Origin: Nemertoderma westbladi
Taxonomy: Eukaryota; Xenacoelomorpha; Nemertodermatida; Nemertodermatidae
Direction: 5' to 3'
Length of the DNA stretch: 64,000 nucleotides
Assembly: GCA_032718475.1 (NCBI GenBank)
Contig: JAUCBJ010007881.1
Location: forward strand, 19,760-83,759
Positions 46,190 to 64,000 of the stretch are shown here, in pieces; positions within the stretch are counted from its first letter, which is position 1; every line of letters starts with the position of its first letter. The notes under the pieces were generated by a model. That model made no database searches and was not told the origin of the DNA. It saw nothing but the letters and a program-made list of their open reading frames with translations. The position numbers and the translations under genes are program-made.

Positions 46190-46726
46190 TGTTAGCTTAT
46201 TCAATCCCGCTAACACCCCATAAAGTTATAAGCCGATAAGCAATATTGGGAGCCACGAGATTGGGCAATTAACCAACTCGTGCCATCCCAATAAGAATGG
46301 GAAGGAAGCACACAATGAGGGTCAGGGGCCAAACCCCTAACCCAGAGAGAATAGGTGGAGTGAACGGGAACACTCCAAAGGGCGCCAACAAGGGTATCAA
46401 CCAATCAGAGGGGGAAAAGGCATCGATTAGGTAGAGTAACAAGGCCAACCGTGCAATATAGCCACTTGGCAGTAATAATACCAATTCAGTTATCTCAGTG
46501 CAATACCGGTGCTAGTTTAGGTTATTACATAGTTTTAGATAGGGAAGGACCGGGACTTTAGTTACCGTATCCCGCCTTCCATATACGACAATACTATATC
46601 TATATCTATATCCGCATATCATATTATATACGACAAACAACATCAGAACTCATTCACTCTTTATACACGGCGGGGACGCGTGAACTAAAACCGGATAAAC
46701 CGGGATCCCTCTTGGATCCCGTCACA
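46190..46726 (+). repeat. 3' LTR of the inner element
   Basis: 537 bp, TG...CA, followed by ATAGT, the right target duplicate. Retains the TGTTAGC...GCTAACA terminal inverted pair. Confidence 0.93.
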
Positions 46727-47709
46727 ATAGTCCGACAGATAGATGTCAATAGCATCCTTCTTCTGAGGTTTTTCGGATGTAGCTTCGCCTTCCACTTGAG
46801 AAAAGGTAGTGTCTGTTGATTCTCCATGGGTCGAGCGCTCAGTTAGCTGAACTTTCCATTGTGTCGTTCCCTGGACTTTAAGACTCACCCGTTGGAACCA
46901 AGTCTTTACGGCAACTTGCAACGATGTGTCTTGCTTCTCTTCGAGGCTTCCTCAAAGGCTGAAAGGATTAGTCTGATCCGTAAGATTCGTTCTCGAACTT
47001 GATAAAGCAGCTCTCCCTGCTCTTGAGGTCCTTGACGTTGTTGAAACAGGTGTTCCTCTAATCGCTCCAAATAGCTGAAGAATCCCTGGACATATCCTGC
47101 TGCCGACCTCTTCCATACAGCTGGATTTCGAGTGTCCCTTACTACTCCCATCCTGTATAAGTCTTCCCAGGCAGCTTCCGATAAGTTGAACGGGAGTCCG
47201 GGTCCTGGGAAGTTCCGTTGCGTCTCGACAATAGACCTCAGTTCCTCCATCGTATATCCCGCATAACTGTCCCTGGTTGATCGCTTACTTCTCGCCCAAT
47301 CGATTTGATGTTCTTCCACAGCGATCAATACTCTAGTGAGTACGGCCCCAGGAAGAATTAGAAGTGGAACCGGATAAACCGCTTCTGCCATCCTTGCTCC
47401 GATTTCGGGTGTCAACTCTACAGTGTCTGAACTACTGGAGTTATCGGGCTGTTGAGAAATAAGTTCTCGGTTCAGGTGCTGCTGCTGTTTAACAGCTGCC
47501 TCTTGGTCTCGCTTGACTTGAGCCCTAGTGCCTATAATAGACCTATGGTGCTTTACTAGCCTAGGGTCTGACACTACTACTGTAGGGATGACCTTTCTTA
47601 CAGTAGGAGGGGACTTGGACTTTGGTCTCAGATGTTCTATACTCTTATCTGAGTCGCAGACTGTTCTTTCTAGGAGACTATCTGACAGTGTTTGCTTTGT
47701 ATCAGCCAT
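46727..47709 (-). pseudogene. Outer element gag, N-terminal part
   Basis: Starts at a good ATG (47709) with MADTKQTLSDSLLERTVC. A linker rich in basic residues and Gln follows, then a helical domain (AWEDLYRMGVVRDTRNPAVW). The frame shifts near 46915: the first frame stops at 46906, while the next frame continues coding to the insertion point of the inner element. It carries on, in the same frame and across the 5-bp duplication, into 32578 and below. This shows the inner element landed inside this gene. Confidence 0.75.
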
Positions 47710-49655
47710 GATTTATTTTACAGTTGAATGCCTATTACTATAACGACAGTTAAAGCAAGTCTAGTAATTCAGTATCAACTGTAAGCCTAGTAATTAATTA
47801 CCGATACCGTTACTCAGTGTAACGTGATATATATATAATATATTAAAATACCGGTATACACTTATAATATATATAAGTATTATTACAGACTAGGATTAGT
47901 CACAGAATACCGGTATATAATTTCAGCCTAAATTTATATAAATATATATAATAAGCCTACCGTAAATACCGGTATACACCCATAGTATATATAAGTATTA
48001 TTATAGACTAGGATTAGTCACAGAATACCGGTATATAATTTCAGCCTAAATTTATATAAATAAATATAATAAGCCTACCGTAAATACCAGTATATAATTA
48101 TTTTATAATAACTGAATTTCTGAATTTTAGGGTTACTTCCCTTTTACTTATTACTGTTATTAAGCAGTAGTCCAACTGATATTAAGACCTAATTGATGTA
48201 TAACAGCCCTACTATTTTATAAATCTGTTTGAGTTGATTTATAATATATATATATATACCCGTACAATGGGTTTTGACAATGTTTGAAATAAATGTTGTT
48301 ATTTCTGGGTAAGGGGGTCACTACACAGATAATTCTACTTTACTAAGTTACTTATCACTACAAATTACTTACAATTACAGTTTGAGATTACAATCTCTAA
48401 ATAAACACTAAAAAGTTACACATACAATTTTTAGGGTAATTTTACAAGAAATCTACAAACCTGTTGTTAAACAAACAAACATCTACAAACAGTCTAACAA
48501 GGAGTTAGAATTTCTGGTTCTTACAAACTGACAGGAACTACGGTATTTGAAAACAATAAAGCAATAGTAAGTAAATTGCGTTGTCCAGATAAGAAAATAC
48601 CACCGTCTGACGACTTATAGTCTTAGCTCTATAAGTACTACGTTATGTACCCGGAGTGTCCTTACCTAAAGGTTAATTACTGAAGCCAACCAGAGCTAAC
48701 GTGCCTATTAACCACATTACAACACAAATATACTTACTGCCTACACACAAAATTACTTTCGGAAAGCACTGTACGCTAAACCCTAAATTAGGTACAAGTA
48801 CTTATACAACAAATAACCAGCAGTTAAATATACTTGTACAGCCAAAAGAACCACAGTATCTGCTGGAGTGACCGGAGCACAAAATCACCAGTCTTTAGCT
48901 ACGCCAAGCAGCCCTGATGTAGTACCAGGGTTAATTTTACTATAACGGTATGTATAACAAGCACAATTACTGTAGGAATAAACTTGGGGAGTTGGTGGTT
49001 GCGAATACTTGCATAGACTCTGAATAATAAATATTACGCTACCCGTGCAGACTATACAAACAAAATACAGACCAAATGCTGGCAGACTACTGTCAAGCCT
49101 AAATAAACTACAGTATATGCAGACTCCGAAATGGTTAGTTAGTAGACGTTCTAACCGAGTAGTACGACTTATTCTTTAGGAGGGGATTTACCATACAGCA
49201 CTGGATGCCCCCACCTTCCTAACTAGCACTTTATCGGACAGACACTCTACACACACTGCAATCGCTCCAAACCTAACAACAGTTAGACAACAATCCGGCC
49301 TACAAATTATATATACAATCTGAGCAGGCTTACACGCCTTCTGCTCAATATTACACTTACAGATAAACAAACTGACAGAAATAAATAAGCTCTAAAAGAA
49401 ATAAGGGGTGTACAGTCCCTACTCTCTTAAACAGCCTACCAATATACAATATCACAATCGAAATAATACTGGGTACCGGTAAGTACCGGTTTGGGTGGTT
49501 AGGTAGATAGGCCTACAGTTTACCGTCCGACCGGTACATTCGACTTTATTGCCTACAGTGCAATAAAGAAACAAACAAATCTATTATTGTTCTTACCAGA
49601 ACAATAGACAACTATATTTATTGCCTACTGTGCAATAAAGAACAAAATCTATTAT
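47710..49655 (-). other. Leader region of the outer element
   Basis: Noncoding. A unit of about 118 bp with accggtataca and ggattagtcacagaatacc is present about twice between 47850 and 48100. Near 49540-49655 two copies of a ttgcctac-gtgcaataaagaa-aatctattattgttc block precede the LTR. No clear tRNA primer site was identified. Confidence 0.5.
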
Positions 49656-50819
49656 TGTTCGCGCTTTTAGACCTTTAGCAGTTTAACCTGCCAATTTTAG
49701 TTGTCCTCTTGTTTATAAATCGACTTTAGCCTATATCGATTATTTAGTGTACTGAAGTTACATTAGCCGAAGCCAGTCTGTGCGCGATCATTCACCCACA
49801 GTTAAGGGAGACTGGATTCGGGTGCTTTGAAAGTTATTGCAATGTAGACCTACTGTATTATTCGATTGATCGTTACTATATAATCTCTGACAATATATTT
49901 ATTTTCGGGGAAATATTAACAGTTCCTTTAGGACGTGGCACTTTAAGTATAAAAACAGAGTTATGATTTGGACTAATCACAACGAGATGGCCACAGAGTT
50001 TCGTAAATAGCGCATTCTTTAGGAGATGCTTTATTATCTGTCACACTACTTCACACGACTTCACACTACTTCGCACTGATCTGCCGACCGTCAATGAATT
50101 TGATCATATATAAGGAGGATCGCAACTGACACATGTATTGATTATGAAATAGCATTTAATTCACACAAAAACCACTATAATGTAAGTCGCAATTGCTACC
50201 GGTAACCTGTTCCTCTTACCTTCAGTAATCAAGAAGATTGGGGGTTTTATGATTATTTATCGGTATTCTCCAAATATAACAACATATCCATCAATATAAC
50301 AACAATTAATAACAGACCGTAAACAGAAGTAAAATAATGCGGTGAACAGTCAGTATGTGTTACATAATGCAGTTATGAAATGTGTATCCAAGTAAGGTAG
50401 TTAGTTGAATTGAATTGAGTATGATCAGGTGTGAGCCGGTGCTCCAGGATAATAGATTTACATTCTTATAATCAAAGAAATCTAATGTTTAGGCCAAAGT
50501 CTGAAACTTCCAAAACAGAAGTACAGAAGATTCCAAGCCGGTTCTGAGGCTCAGAAAGGTAAACAAAGACCGTAATGCATTGCGCGGGTTTCCATAGGCC
50601 CCTGTCCAACATAAAGTGAAAATCGCTCTGATTGGCTGAATAGGCAGAACAAAGAGGTTCCACGTCTACAGGAAATCAGCTGACAGATTTCGTCATCTGA
50701 GCTCCAATCTTTTAGAGTATTATGGGCATTGCGGCAAAAATGACTTGTTATGTCCGCAAAAGCACCTACACTGCGCATTGCGGGAAAAATGACTTGTTAT
50801 GTCCGCAAAAGCTTTTACA
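49656..50819 (-). repeat. 5' LTR of the outer element
   Basis: 1164 bp, TG...CA, near-identical to 23183-24352 apart from about 20 substitutions and a missing short repeat unit near 50050. Followed by AGCCG (50820-50824), the right target duplicate. Confidence 0.9.
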
Positions 50820-52122
50820 AGCCGTAACGCTTCAAGTAGCCGCAAAGTGACTTTTAGAGTACGAACTTAACGCGACTTGGAAAGTCGCGTTACGGCCACT
50901 TTCCCAAAAAATTAGCCGTAGCGTGACATTAGCCGTATACCAAGTGTATAGTAACTCCATACGCATGCGTATGTCTATTGTTATAATCTGGCGACTTATT
51001 TTTATTGCGGTCTAACCCACAACTATCTCGTACTCATTTAGCCACTATTATATTCCCGTTCACTTCACATCCAACGGAGAGTGGTAAACTACTGTACATG
51101 TTGACAGGGGAGTTTGGTTCCAATAGTTAGTCTACTGTACCGGTATTGAAGCGGTATTCATGCGGTACACTACCGCTGAGCCTTTTAGCGGTAGCCCGTT
51201 CACACCCAACGGTATCGCGGTAACTGTTGGTCCATTTGTTCACAGTTAACTTAACAGTCTAGAAAGACATTTTATTAACATTATTTCAATGGGCAGCGGT
51301 AAACAGCGCGGTGTACCGTTCCGTGGAGTGCGAACACACCTTTAAGTTTGCAAGACAGAGATGCGCCCTAGCTAGTCCCTTTAAAGCATTCGTGCCGAAT
51401 CGAAAACTACCCTGATCGCCATGCAGGGATCGAACCCACTATTTATTTATATCAAAATTGTGAGAACATCACAAAAAACACCTGTTGTAATCGACATACC
51501 ATTGTGATATAAAGGGCTCCTGGAATAGGAGGTAATGGGGGGGGGGGGGGGGGGTAATCGTAATGAAATTAAAATGTATCCCTCTCCAGGGGAAATTCGA
51601 CTGAGATACTACAAGTATGTCCTGAATAAATTCCATATTCTAGAAGTCCTTGCTGTATGCTGTAGCTATAGGACGTAACCTGTTAGGCGGAAGGCAACCA
51701 TATAAATTTCACTTGAAAATATAAATTCGAATTATTTATAATTATTATAATTAATTATTATTCTAATTAAATCCACTCCACATATTTGTGTTATATAGTA
51801 CTCGTGAAATACGATTCTAATTGGTAAATTGGTAAATATTGTTTTTAAAAATTATAAACTTCAGTTTAACCTCCAGGAATATACCCCAGGTTATAAAATG
51901 TTCATTGATGACAATAAGTCGACATGTTAACATTAAGCTTACATATTGTACTGCAAATAAAGTAATTTATTTACCGTCACATCCCTCGTTCTATCTTATT
52001 GATCTCGCTCCCTGCGCTCGGTCGGTAAATAAGTGCAATGTGCTGTAAATTATGGATATTTTATTTACAGTACAATCAACTTCAACCCCAATTTATTTAG
52101 TTGTTTTTATAGGATTCATCTT

Positions 52123-53516
52123 CATGGATATTACTCCATTCATGGATATTACTCCATTCATGGATATTACTCCATTCATGGATATTACTCCATTCATGGA
52201 TATTACTCCATTCATGGATATTACTCCATTCATGGATATTACTCCATTCATGGATATTACTCCATTCATGGATATTACTCCATTCATGGATATTACTCCA
52301 TTCATGGATATTACTCCATTCATGGATATTACTCCATTCATGGATATTACTCCATTCATGGATATTACTCCATTCATGGATATTACTCCATTCATGGATA
52401 TTACTCCATTCATGGATATTACTCCATTCATGGATATTACTCCATTCATGGATATTACTCCATTCATGGATATTACTCCATTCATGGATATTACTCCATT
52501 CATGGATATTACTCCATTCATGGATATTACTCCATTCATGGATATTACTCCATTCATGGATATTACTCCATTCATGGATATTACTCCATTCATGGATATT
52601 ACTCCATTCATGGATATTACTCCATTCATGGATATTACTCCATTCATGGATATTACTCCATTCATGGATATTACTCCATTCATGGATATTACTCCGTTCA
52701 TGGATATTACTCCGTTCATGGATATTACTCCATTCATGGATATTACTCCATTCATGGATATTACTCCATTCATGGATATTACTCCATTCATGGATATTAC
52801 TCCATTCATGGATATTACTCCATTCATGGATATTACTCCATTCATGGATATTACTCCATTCATGGATATTACTCCATTCATGGATATTACTCCATTCATG
52901 GATATTACTCCATTCATGGATATTACTCCGTTCATGGATATTACTCCATTCATGGATATTACTCCATTCATGGATATTACTCCATTCATGGATATTACTC
53001 CATTCATGGATATTACTCCATTCATGGATATTACTCCATTCATGGATATTACTCCATTCATGGATATTACTCCATTCATGGATATTACTCCATTCATGGA
53101 TATTACTCCATTCATGGATATTACTCCGTTCATGGATATTACTCCATTCATGGATATTACTCCATTCATGGATATTACTCCATTCATGGATATTACTCCA
53201 TTCATGGATATTACTCCATTCATGGATATTACTCCATTCATGGATATTACTCCATTCATGGATATTACTCCATTCATGGATATTACTCCATTCATGGATA
53301 TTACTCCATTCATGGATATTACTCCATTCATGGATATTACTCCATTCATGGATATTACTCCATTCATGGATATTACTCCATTCATGGATATTACTCCATT
53401 CATGGATATTACTCCATTCATGGATATTACTCCATTCATGGATATTACTCCATTCATGGATATTACTCCATTCATGGATATTACTCCATTCATGGATATT
53501 ACTCCGTTCATTACGT
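52123..53516. repeat. 18-bp minisatellite, about 77 copies (copy B)
   Basis: Same unit as at 16501-17116 with very few variants (occasional ccg for cca). It produces long artificial frames on both strands. More than twice the copy number of copy A. Confidence 0.95.
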
Positions 53517-54840
53517 TGTTAACATAACTAACCCTTTAGGAAAATCCGAAGTACAGCATACTGCCACCACTTATAAGGGTGTAGGTGAGGTGTAAAACGT
53601 TACATTTGATTTACAATGACATAACACATATTTAATATATTTTAACAATATTTATTTCAGATATTAGGAGAAGAAGTACAACGAAAATGAAGTTGAAAAA
53701 CACAAGACAACAAGACTCGACTCTACAAAGAATATAAAACTGCGTCCATACAAAACTTCTACAAAATAACATTATATAAATACAGAGTAATACAATATTG
53801 GGTCGTCAATATATATATAATCATACAAAATAAAATAATCTTATACTAATAATAATTTATTATGACCTGTAAAACAATTGAATTAATTAACTGTTGACTT
53901 CTGGTTAATTTTAAGTCTTAATTAAATAAACGTTGAAATGTTTACTCGCAAACAACTCACACAAGTTTTTTGTGTAAAATTAACCAACTTTGAACACGTC
54001 ACCCATGCAGCAGTCTGTCACTGGGTCTCTTTTACCAGAGGCTGATAGTCAGTCTAGGAGCGAGTGTAGGCCTACTGATACACTCTAAATGTTAGGTGGA
54101 CAGAATTTAAAGAGGTGCCGGGTGAGATAGGGTTGAATTGTAGAAGAGGTAAAGTAGTTGGTAGATGGAAGAACCTCTAATATTCCATTCAAAAATATTA
54201 ATTTCTTTACATCATAACGCGCTTTAGCCCTTATAAGTATAAAGTATAATCGTTTAATAGTAAGGTAATGAAGAAAAGAAGTGTCATTGCTAGGTTACGG
54301 CGTATGAAGAACAAACTTTTATTCATAAATTCGTACATTGTTTCTCAACGATGGAGATGTATTTATATAGGCAGAAATCTGTCAACCCTGATCTCTCGTT
54401 CTAAACGAATGCTCTTGCTCAGTTACTACCAGCTGACATCCAAATGTAAAAGCGATGCGAAACAAAGTCAATATCCTAGACCTTCCTGATTAATCCAGTC
54501 GAGTACGAACTCGATTCGGCATGCTAGGAAGTAGTCGAAGTGTAAATTTTATACCTAAAATTTCAACAATATTGTGACTCTATAACAATTGTAGTTGGCC
54601 TCCTCTCTGGTCAGGAACGACAGCCAAAACAAGTTAAGAAACTAAAATATCGCCATACCTTAACGTAAGTATCAGTTGACTGCTGCCCGTTGCTCATTGG
54701 TTATACATATCTGTGCTATCACCAGTACCCTAGCCTTAGTATATTCGATTTTTAGTGAATCATGATTCTTTACTTAACAATTAACAAAATAAGTACAACT
54801 AATTACTGTAACTAAATACGACCAAGTTTTTCACATTAAA

Positions 54841-60868
<6,028 letters not shown>

Positions 60869-61095
60869 TACTTTACGAAACTTTCTCTCAGCTCCACATT
60901 AAATCCTCCTTGATCAGACAAGGTGAATTAAAATAAAAATACAGTTTCAAACACTTTACATAAAAATATATTCGTAAAATAAATAAAGTATTCCAAAACT
61001 TTGATTTAGCAACTTCTCAGTGAATGAAACCAAGTTGTTAATGAAAGAGTTGTAAGCATGTGGTTATATCGTTGGTTGAAATACTTATTCTCACA

Positions 61096-61187
61096 CCATA
61101 TAAGGAGTGTTACTACGTATTTGTAGCCAATCCGTGGAGTGTAGTATTGCGTCGTCCCAGTGATTCCATTGACGTCAATCTACGTCA
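61096..61187 (-). promoter_or_regulatory. Candidate EGR promoter: CArG box, CCAAT box and CRE
   Basis: Upstream of EGR exon 1 lie CCATATAAGG at 61096-61105, a perfect SRF-binding CArG box; CCAAT at 61137-61141; and TGACGTCA at 61170-61177, a full palindromic CREB site, with a half site ACGTCA at 61182-61187. A near-match CArG (CCATATTGGG, one mismatch) is at 61302-61311. SRF and CREB sites are the known drivers of vertebrate EGR immediate-early induction. The transcription start was not located. Confidence 0.6.
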
Positions 61188-61714
61188 ATTGAATATAAAT
61201 AACCGGATTGCAACGCTTTGGGTTGCGTTGGGAATTCGCAGGCAGATTTCTACTGAGCTTAGCTTAGCTACGCGGTAAGCCATTTGCCCATGTGTGCCAT
61301 GCCATATTGGGAAGTTGCATAGGCGAGCTATCCAACTATTGTTGGCTACGCAATTACTGTGGAAAATCTCATGGCTTTGTCATCACAATTCATTCAAGTA
61401 ATAAAAAAATTGTTTTATATTATTCGATATTATAGTCAATAAATAAGTAGGTACCAGTACTGTATGTTTACGGGAATATAATGTAATCACGTATTACTAC
61501 ATAACTAAATGTATAGTAATAGTCGTTGGGCCAAAATACGATCCATTTACCTCAACTTGTATTGTACGCAATACACGTCGGTTTAATAGGATTTCGTAAA
61601 GAAAACAGGAGCTGTAATCCTGGAAAATCATTTACATGATATTATCGCAAGTAAATTTACACAGATTTTATAAACGGCTGAGGAAATCCACCATTTTCTC
61701 AATAATACTACTAC

Positions 61715-61990
61715 TCAATCGAGCGAGCTTGGACATTGGAAATGAGTTTCATTTCAACCATATTCACATAAAGAATTAAAATTCACAAATCACGCCACTA
61801 GATCCACAACATTAAGAAACTATTCCATCCCCCGAACTAGGTTACTGTCAACGCCACTTTCATTAATATGCCGTGGTGCTATTATATGGAACTCAATGGA
61901 TATCAAACAAATTTAGTCAAAATATTCATTAGCCCAAAAATCAAAAATAACACTACAGTAGTACGCGTAATACTAAAACGCCTTTCCCTA
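61715..61990 (+). mobile_element. CR1/L2-like non-LTR retrotransposon C-terminal relic
   Basis: From about 61755 the plus strand reads NHATRSTTLRNYSIPRTR then GAIIWNSMD, then stops. It parallels the HRYHTRSTT...GPKIWNKLPP tail at 8400-8520. The lead-in at 61715 (cgagcgagcttggac) resembles the end of the RTE-like relic at 6046. Confidence 0.55.
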
Positions 61991-62235
61991 CCAAACAATA
62001 ATAAATTACACTACTGAGAAACCATCTTAGCGAACAATTATAATTATCCTTTAGCTGTTATATAGGACTATCCTGATATTGGCTTCCGAAAATGATGGCT
62101 TCTGACGCCCACACACTGACACAGACACACTGACACACACTCCAACTAACAGACTTTTGGAAAACGGCCATCATCGTTTGCCGTAACAACTTGATTGAAA
62201 CAAACAGAGTGTCTGCGGATGTACTACCACCACAA

Positions 62236-64000
62236 AACGCAATGCAATAGTAACAACAACCCATACTGATCGCAATGCAATAGTAACAGCAACCCATACT
62301 GATCACAATGCAATAGTAACAGCAACCCATACTGATCGCAATGCAATAGTAACAGCAACCCATACTGATCGCAATGCAATAGTAACAGCAACCCATACTG
62401 ATCACAATGCAATAGTAACAGCAACCCATACTGATCGCAATGCAATAGTAACAGCAACCCATACTGATCACAATGCAATAGTAACAGCAACCCATACTGA
62501 TCGCAATGCAATAGTAACAACAACCCATACTGATCGCAATGCAATAGTAACAGCAACCCATACTGATCGCAATGCAATAGTAACAGCAACCCATACTGAT
62601 CACAATGCAATAGTAACAGCAACCCATACTGATCGCAATGCAATAGTAACAACAACCCATACTGATCGCAATGCAATAGTAACAGCAACCCATACTCATC
62701 ACAATGCAATAGTAACAACAACCCATACTGATCGTAATGCAATAGTAACAACAACCCATACTCATCACAATGCAATAGTAACAACAACCCATACTGATCG
62801 CAATGCAATAGTAACAACAACCCATACTGATCGTAATGCAATAGTAACAACAACCCATACTGATCGCAATGCAATAGTAACAACAACCCATACTGATCGC
62901 AATGCAATAATAACAACAACCCATACTCATCACAATGCAATAATAACAACAACCCATACTCATCACAATGCAATAGTAACAACAACCCATACTGATCGCA
63001 ATGCAATAGTAACAACAACCCATGCTCATCGCAATGCAATAGTAACAACAACCCATACTCATCACAATGCAATAATAACAACAACCCATACTGATCGCAA
63101 TGCAATAGTAACAACAACCCATACTGATCGTAATGCAATAGTAACAACAACCCATGCTCATCGCAATGCAATAGTAACAACAACCCATACTCATCACAAT
63201 GCAATAGTAACAACAACCCATACTGATCGCAATGCAATAGTAACAACAACCCATACTGATCGCAATGCAATAATAACAACAACCCATACTGATCGTAATG
63301 CAATAGTAACAACAACCCATACTCATCACAATGCAATAGTAACAACAACCCATACTGATCGCAATGCAATAGTAACAACAACCCATGCTCATCGCAATGC
63401 AATAGTAACAACAACCCATACTCATCACAATGCAATAGTAACAACAACCCATACTGATCGCAATGCAATAGTAACAACAACCCATACTGATCGCAATGCA
63501 ATAGTAACAACAACCCATGCTCATCGCAATGCAATAGTAACAACAACCCATACTGATCGCAATGCAATAATAACAACAACCCATACTCATCACAATGCAA
63601 TAGTAACAACAACCCATACTGATCGCAATGCAATAGTAACAACAACCCATGCTCATCGCAATGCAATAGTAACAACAACCCATACTCATCACAATGCAAT
63701 AGTAACAACAACCCATACTGATCGCAATGCAATAGTAACAACAACCCATACTGATCGTAATGCAATAGTAACAACAACCCATACTGATCGCAATGCAATA
63801 GTAACAACAACCCATACTGATCGTAATGCAATAGTAACAACAACCCATACTGATCGCAATGCAATAGTAACAACAACCCATACTCATCACAATGCAATAA
63901 TAACAACAACCCATACTCATCACAATGCAATAGTAACAACAACCCATACTGATCGCAATGCAATAGTAACAACAACCCATACTGATCGCAATGCAATAGT
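62236..64000. repeat. 33-bp satellite array, over 50 copies, running off the window
   Basis: Unit: gcaatgcaatagtaacaaca followed by acccatactgatc. Variants occur at a few positions (aacagc or aacaac; gatcgc, gatcgt or catcac; actcat or gctcat; agtaac or aataac). The first dozen or so units mostly carry aacagc and the rest aacaac. Being a multiple of three, it yields long artificial minus-strand frames (MGCCYYC repeats). Confidence 0.95.

Larger units (their letters stand above)
32584..46726 (+). mobile_element. Inner BEL/Pao LTR retrotransposon, nearly complete, 14.1 kb
   Basis: Direct LTRs (32584-33104 and 46190-46726) begin TGTTAGC and end GTCACA. The 5-bp duplication ATAGT flanks the element (32579-32583 and 46727-46731), and a polypurine tract abuts the 3' LTR. 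By eye the LTRs differ by about three substitutions and one 16-bp indel, so this is young. Plus-strand genes in order are a coiled-coil ORF1, a broken repeat- and Arg-rich region, gag-pol, a minisatellite, and a third ORF with an exonuclease-like domain and zinc knuckles. No standard tRNA primer site was seen right after the 5' LTR. Composition is much more G- and purine-rich than the surroundings. Confidence 0.93.
23183..50819 (-). mobile_element. Outer BEL/Pao LTR retrotransposon, defective, carrying a nested element
   Basis: Two direct repeats of about 1.17 kb with TG...CA ends bracket the block (23183-24352 and 49656-50819). They are flanked by the 5-bp duplication AGCCG, and copy A has the empty site. 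Coding frames run on the minus strand, so 49656-50819 is the 5' LTR. Subtracting the nested element (32584-46726) and its duplicate leaves about 13.5 kb. Gag, zinc-knuckle, protease and RT pieces of BEL/Pao type are present but frameshifted; RNase H is partial and no integrase was found. By eye the LTRs differ at roughly two in a hundred positions, more than the inner pair, agreeing with its greater age. Confidence 0.9.

Noticed and set aside
23183-50819. A single giant 27.6-kb retrotransposon with genes on both strands
   Set aside because: The internal TG...CA repeats at 32584 and 46190 with their own ATAGT duplication, and the gag frame continuing across them, show a nested second element.
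62058-63996. 640- and 590-codon minus-strand frames with MGCCYYC or QYGLLLLLHCD repeats
   Set aside because: Shadow frames of the 33-bp satellite; two frames of one strand are open at once and there is no non-repeat domain.
62236-64000. CRISPR-like array
   Set aside because: Units are contiguous tandem repeats with no unique spacers, in a eukaryotic genome.

Overview
This window reads as nuclear DNA from an invertebrate animal. The evidence is a spliced EGR-type zinc-finger gene, two BEL/Pao LTR retrotransposons, several degraded non-LTR reverse transcriptases, visibly AT-rich intergenic DNA and many minisatellites. I cannot name the species. No prokaryotic or organellar features were seen.

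Layout. 1-14.8 kb is intergenic DNA filled with transposon relics: RTE-like and CR1/L2-like RT fragments, a fold-back element with a 10-bp target duplication, a possible Helitron-like element and a second inverted-repeat element. It also holds two in-phase exons of a candidate small secreted protein (4225-6809) and an orphan TATA promoter near 12.8 kb. 14818-21811 and 22822-58296 are two direct copies of one segment of about 7 kb. The second copy is split by a 27.6-kb nested retrotransposon block (23183-50819). Each copy carries the terminal zinc-finger exon of the EGR gene. 54841-60868 (minus strand) is the complete three-exon EGR gene, with SRF- and CREB-type sites upstream of it. The window ends in a 33-bp satellite (62236-64000).

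The retrotransposon block can be read precisely. An outer minus-strand BEL/Pao element has LTRs at 23183-24352 and 49656-50819, a 5-bp duplication AGCCG, and a matching empty site in the other segment copy (15163-15167). Its gag frame is interrupted by a younger plus-strand BEL/Pao element (32584-46726, LTRs of about 0.53 kb, duplication ATAGT). The outer frame continues across that second insertion point. The outer element is dead: its frames are shifted, RNase H is incomplete and no integrase was found. The inner one is nearly intact in pol, but its integrase has Asn where the second catalytic Asp should be.

The most unusual feature is the third ORF of the inner element (42974-45484), downstream of pol. 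Its N-terminal half matches the pattern of an RNase D/WRN-type (DEDD) 3'-5' exonuclease domain, and it carries three consecutive CCHC zinc knuckles. I know of no standard BEL/Pao layout with such a gene in the env position. The family assignment rests on motif reading only and needs a profile search.
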